From assembly GCF_029633865.1 (NCBI RefSeq), contig NC_079212.1, positions 85,676,172 to 85,740,171 on the forward strand: 64,000 bases of DNA, given 5' to 3'. Shown in pieces: positions 36,201 to 42,200 of the stretch (position 1 is its first letter; every line of letters begins with the position of its first letter). The stretch is from Lampris incognitus. Taxonomy: Eukaryota; Chordata; Actinopteri; Lampriformes; Lampridae. The notes under the pieces are model-generated. The model was not told where the DNA came from. It saw only the letters and a list, made by a program, of their open reading frames with translations, and did no database searches. The position numbers and the translations under genes were made by a program.

Positions 36201-39200
36201 ATTTCTGATTCTGATTTCTGTTTTGGTTACAAGTGGCTTCCCAGCCCGTGTGTTATTTGGTGTCAAATATAAACATTAGTTGGGTGGAAATCCTCATCTC
36301 AGTGTGGGACCAGGAAGTGTATTCCACCTTCCGTTACCCTGAGTACTGTATTGATGTAGATACGGCTGGCAGGTCCAGAGTTGTCCAGCTGGAACCACTG
36401 GTCCATAGACAGGCCAGGGCTGGACAGCAGGCGGGACATAGGGATGGTCAGATTGCCCAAAGTCTGCACGCGGTCCACATCCTTCACCTAATGTAATTTA
36501 CAAGATACAAAGTCAAATGAAGACTACGACAGAACGAGGGCAATCACAACAAGAACAACTGCTGAAAAAGAAGCTTCTGAAAACATAAAATGCAAGGTCT
36601 CATTCACATCATGACTAGCAAATCAGAGAATCAAATGTCACCTGAATGTCTATGTCCTGTTTGTGTGGATCCCGGATGAAGAAGGTGAAGGCATCCTCCC
36701 ACCCTGGATTGATGGTTGTGTAACAAGTCTACATGGTGTTGGAATATAGCATGAATGATAGAAAAAGGGCTGACGGCAATGCAGGAAGTCAACTGTGACT
36801 TAATAAGCGTTCCCATTAGACACACCTTGCTTTCTTTGGTGATGTCTTGCACAGACAATTGCACCATGGGACTGGGTTCCTTATTCCCTTTCTTCATCTA
36901 AAACATATAAACATGCAAATAAGCACACTGAATATTGGACAGGGTGTGGTACACACACACACACACACACCTATGCAATTATGTGACAGAGCAATTGATA
37001 AATATAAATATAACAATAACACATCATATTTGTGATGCAGTTGTCACTAAAAGCATATCTCAACATACTAAAGAGTCCTCCAATAGCACAAACCAACAAA
37101 TACACCAAGTGTTTCACACAGCTATACTTTCTGAGTGACATAACTGTTTTCAACAATAACACTAAAGGTTGGCATAACAACAGCAAGCAGAACTGAAAGG
37201 AAGCTACTCAGAATCTATTCCTCTAATCAGTGAGAGTAAACCCACAACAGAAAACTGCACGACAGACTGGGTTTCCTTCTAAAACAGTGTGACAATCAGG
37301 TCCGTTTTAAGGATCTCAAATATTACGAGAGGTAACATTAAAATGGTAATAAATAGCGCAATGGCTAATGAGTAAGCGGGCTCAAGTTACTCAGAGACTT
37401 TCTGTACTGTGCCTGTGTAAAAAAAGGGTAGACGCAAGGATAACAAATATGTGGAATCCATTTAACCACAGGCAGGAAGCAGCTCTGTGCTGATAAAAAA
37501 AGGAAAAAAGTTTGACTCACAGGAAGTGCCTCAGCCTTATCCAGATACACAACCAAGATGGCAGAAGAAGGTGGGCCAGATGTCTTGTTGATCATGCTCT
37601 CATTCCTCTGCAGAATCTGGGGGACAAGTGGAACAGGGCCGACACATTCACTCCTCTGAAACAACTGCTCACCTGCCCTTCACAGTCAGTGATGCAGAAT
37701 ATAATGACCACTTTCTAGCATTATCTGCATCTATGAGAGCTTTCACACCTCCTCCAGTCGGTCTGTGCTGGGCAGCAAGGCCAGCCACTCCAGTCTGAGA
37801 TGGACTCTCCCTGAATGGGAATCTTTCAAAGTGAACCACTGCAAGGACAGTCATCAAAACACAATAAAAATTTGAATGTGGTGAGAATAATAAATCATTT
37901 TTTTAATCTTGTAAGGTGGTCAGTGTAGTACTTACATCATCGACCACTAAGGATTGCCTTACAATGCCCAAATCCATCTTGGTCCTGCATGAGGGGAAAG
38001 GATAACAGGGTTAATGGAAGAATTAGGAGCTGATCTTTGTGAGCTGATAAGGATCGCAGGATGGAAGTGCAGATTCTGAGCAACTCTGTGGCTGAAAAGG
38101 ACCTTTTTGCCTCGACAGTAAAGCTATGAAAGGTGAAAGGTGACGTTGTGAGACATAAAAGAGCCACACAGACATGGAGAGACATCTACTGTATGCATGT
38201 ACCTTCCCAGGAAATCATCCTGGTCTGGGTCTTTGTCATAGACCTCCACCTCCAACTCCTGACCAGGCACTTCGTGGACTATAACCTGACGTACCACACA
38301 CAGACAAGGACATGAGGGCTGACGGGGAATTTTGAATGGAAGCTGGATGAAACGTGTCACATTGTACACGAGTGAAAATTAATATTCTGAGAAATGTAAC
38401 GGCCGTAGCCCACTCATAGAGAGCACATTGAAATGTAGCATGAGATCTGATGCTTTCATGACAAACAGAGACATTGTCGACACCAACCCATACACGCACA
38501 ATGCTCTGATTCGAAGAGCTGTCCTCTGCTTACCTCGTACAGTTCTCCCCACTTAGGACACAGGGTGTTGTCTTTGTGTTTGGAGGTGAACGTCTGGGGG
38601 CCCACTCTTAATATCGCGTAAGGGTCAGACATGCCTGCTATTACCCCCTTTATGTAGTTGTCCTTGGCTGCTAGATTGTCTGCTTCCAGCAGGTGGATGC
38701 GTACCACACCCTAAAAGAGAGTGAGTTGTGGTAAAATTCACAATAATATTAATTTATTCATTCATTCATCATCTGCTGCTTTGGGTCGCGGTGGCCGGGT
38801 CGCGGTGGCAGCAAGCTAAGCAGGGCACTCTAGATGTCCCTCTCCCCAGCAATGCCCTCCAGCTCCTCCTGGGGGATCCCAAGGCGTTCCCAGGCCAGAT
38901 TGGACATGTAATCCCTCCAGCGAGTTCTGGGTCTACTCCGGGGTCTCCTCCCAGTTGGACATGCCCAGTAAACCTCCAAAGGAAGGCAAGGTGCCCAGGA
39001 GGCATCCTGATCAGATGCCTGAACCACCTCAACTGGCTCCTTTCGATGTGAAGGAGCAGCGGCTCTACTCTGAGCTCCCTCCGGATGTCCGAGCTCCTCA
39101 CCCTATCTCTCTCTATAAATATGTATTTATTGCTGCGAGAATTTCATGTCTCACAAAAAAAACAAAAAACAAACATGAATTTGGTTTACAGCAGCTTTAT

Positions 39201-42200
39201 CTAAACAAACAGTCCTCCTGAACATATAACTTGTCCGAAAAGAAATCCTCCAAAGAACCAGAGAACGTAAGCAGTCTTTCATGAACGGATCAGTTATGGG
39301 CAAGTAATTTTTCTCCCCTGACACATAAGGTGGCAAACTGTCATACAACTCACAGCGGAAAACAAAGACATGCCCTTATCAGTATTCTAATACACCGACT
39401 AATGTGTTAAAACCAATCATGAATTATCCGACAAATGAGTTTCCGCCACCACATAGAGGGTGAACGGCTGTTTTCCAAAGAACGAGACATTAAATCTTAC
39501 CGGCGTTCATCATGTCTACTCTGCTTCTCTGATATGACAGATAGGTTTTAAACTGGTTAAAAACAGGTTACATGAATACATGTTCCTGTCTCACCCTGGG
39601 TAATGGGGAACGCAGCTGGGCCACATGCAGGTCTGGAACCAAAGGGACCGTCAGACGGTTAGGCAGCACCAGGAAGGCGGCGATAGCGTCCATTATCATG
39701 CTGTCAGACATGACACTGGGACAAAGGAGAAAGGGCACACATATCAATGTGGTAACCATGTACTGTGTAATTACTAGTGTATAATTCCCCCATGTATTGT
39801 GATACTGTAACTGTTATAAATATAAGAGACCCAACGCTATATTATTTCCATACGACTCACTTCAATCCAGGAATATCCAGCAAGTTAGTCAGTCCAGTCC
39901 AGTTGATGTCCAGTTTCTGGGAAGAGATAAAATAAAGATTGCACACAGCACATTGACCGGTGTTATTGACGGGGAGAAGCCAATGAAATGCAAAGGACAC
40001 AAGACAAGTCTAATCTATGGAGCTGTGGTCTTGGGGAACGCTGCAGGGCTGAGGAACAGGGATCTGGGGAAAGTCAGCAGGCAGATGACAGAGCTGAGTG
40101 GAGATGAACCCACCGGCCTTTGGATGAAAAACATCGTGACTGCGCCCACTATTGGCACGTCTCCTATCAGGGGTTCCAGGATGACCCGCATCATCCCGTA
40201 TAGCTAAAGAGAGGTGGACAGGAGGGATGTCAGAGGAAATGACTCATAAACACCTGTACGATGACAGCATTTCACTGGATTTAGACACATTCAGTTGTTT
40301 TATAGGATGTTTCATTGCGTATCATAACCTTTTATTATCTGAGGCTAACACAAAGACACACCTGTATTCCTTTGACTCCTGCTTTGCAAAAGTATCTCTT
40401 CACTTCCACGTTTATCTCCACATTACCCACATAGCTGTAAAGGAAACATGAGCCGCTCAGAGGATATCTATTTTGGAGGGGTGACAATGACACGGATGTC
40501 CTAAGAGTAATGAGTGTAAGTTTACCTGATATAGACATCAAGCAAGACTTGTCCTTTGTCATTCTCTGTGTGTGCCTTGATCCCTACAACCTTCATGGGC
40601 TGAAGTAAAAAAAAAAAAGAGAAGACGTGTTCATTTTGCAGTCCAATGTCTGTCTGAAAGGTCTCATCACGGTACTGCTGTTGGATGGACATGATATCAG
40701 TGGTGTTACCTTGTCCCCCATGTCCACCTTAGTAAAGCTGAGAGTCTGCAGGTGGGAGCTGGATGCTCGGATAGATGGCGCAATAGTCTCCACCAGCAAC
40801 TTCTCAAGGTACTGGCCGACAAATGGCCACACCTGCAGCAACACCTATGGCGGGTCAGTGAACACATGGTCACTGCCTGCTTTTTACCAAATTTATGACA
40901 TTGGTACATTCTTGTAAAATCACAGACTTTGTGGTAAAATTGGGTAAACTTCATCGCCGACGCTTGGTATGGACTGAGCTACTTAACGCACACTTTCAAA
41001 ATGAGCTGAATGATTCACAAAAGAGAGCTGCTGCCAGTCCAGTCCTCTCAGCTGTCTTGAGTCTGTGCTGGACTGGATCCCTACAAATGCCATGATGGAA
41101 AAAGAGTTCTGTATATATCTATGTGTCACTAGTTGACTGCTTGGATGATCTTCTCCCTTGTGGGGGTGAGTGTTCGTCTAAAAGCAGAAGACGTTGCTTC
41201 TGCAGTGGCTGGGCGCTGGTGTGTATCTGCTGTGGCACAAAAACAAAAAAAACTAAACAAGCGGTTACAGTCGGAAATATGTGGAGAGTGAGTCATCAGC
41301 TGCCTGTTCCTCTTGAGGACGAAGCCTGAGCAACAGGGCAGTCTGCTGATCGCCCCTCCAGGAGCCAAACTCAAATCTCTGCTTTGTCTCGCTCTCTGAT
41401 GCTCACATCTCATGTTTCCATTAGTGCAGAATTTCTGTCCTCGGCTGAGGATGGCTATTTTTGGTAGTCTACCCAGGCCTGACTCTGCTGGGCTGCAAGA
41501 ATGAAGACGTGGGTTGGGGGGGGTTAATTGTTGCAGTTTGATTTGGTTTAAGAGGTCTGGTAGTCCCTCCCTTCCTGTGGGTTAGGCTGCAGTGAAATGG
41601 AAATGTTGAGAGGGGGACCTGGCGCTGGGCCTGCTCTCTGCAGCACAGACACGGTGGCTACAGTGATGGGGGCGTGGCCACTGCTAGCATCTTTCAGCTA
41701 ACGAAAGCTACTAGTCTAGCATGTGCCACCGTCCGTCAATCAACGCAACAGCTGGGCCACAGAATGAACAGGCGTGTGTGTTTGCTGTGGGGTCAACAGA
41801 CAAATGACTCATCCTATCTCTTGCTGATGGCTGCCAGCTGAACAAAGCCGAGGAAAAAATGTCCGTCACTGAAAAATTACCTTGTTCAGCCACTCAACCT
41901 TCTCCATATCTGGAATGTTAACCTGGAAAAAAAACATATCAACATAAATTCCACATTGAAACTTTTTGGGAGTTTAGCCCATCAGTGACTTCAACATACA
42001 ACTGAATGTAGACATAGCAGATCTCACTATTTTATTGTTAATAATAATCTTAGGGTGAGTAGGCGAAGAGACACTGAGCATCACCAGTATAGGACATGGC
42101 TGAATTACTCACACAGCGTACTTTTATACTTAAAGCGCTTTGCTCCTTTGTCATTTGTATTTGCAAGACTGCATGCTTGGACAACATGGCTCCTTAATGA

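Noticed and set aside
40833-40844. Alternative acceptor for esyt1 exon 3 at TGCTGCAG (40833)
   Set aside because: Using it would delete four residues (VLLQ) that align with the family just before VWPF. The acceptor at 40845 keeps them.
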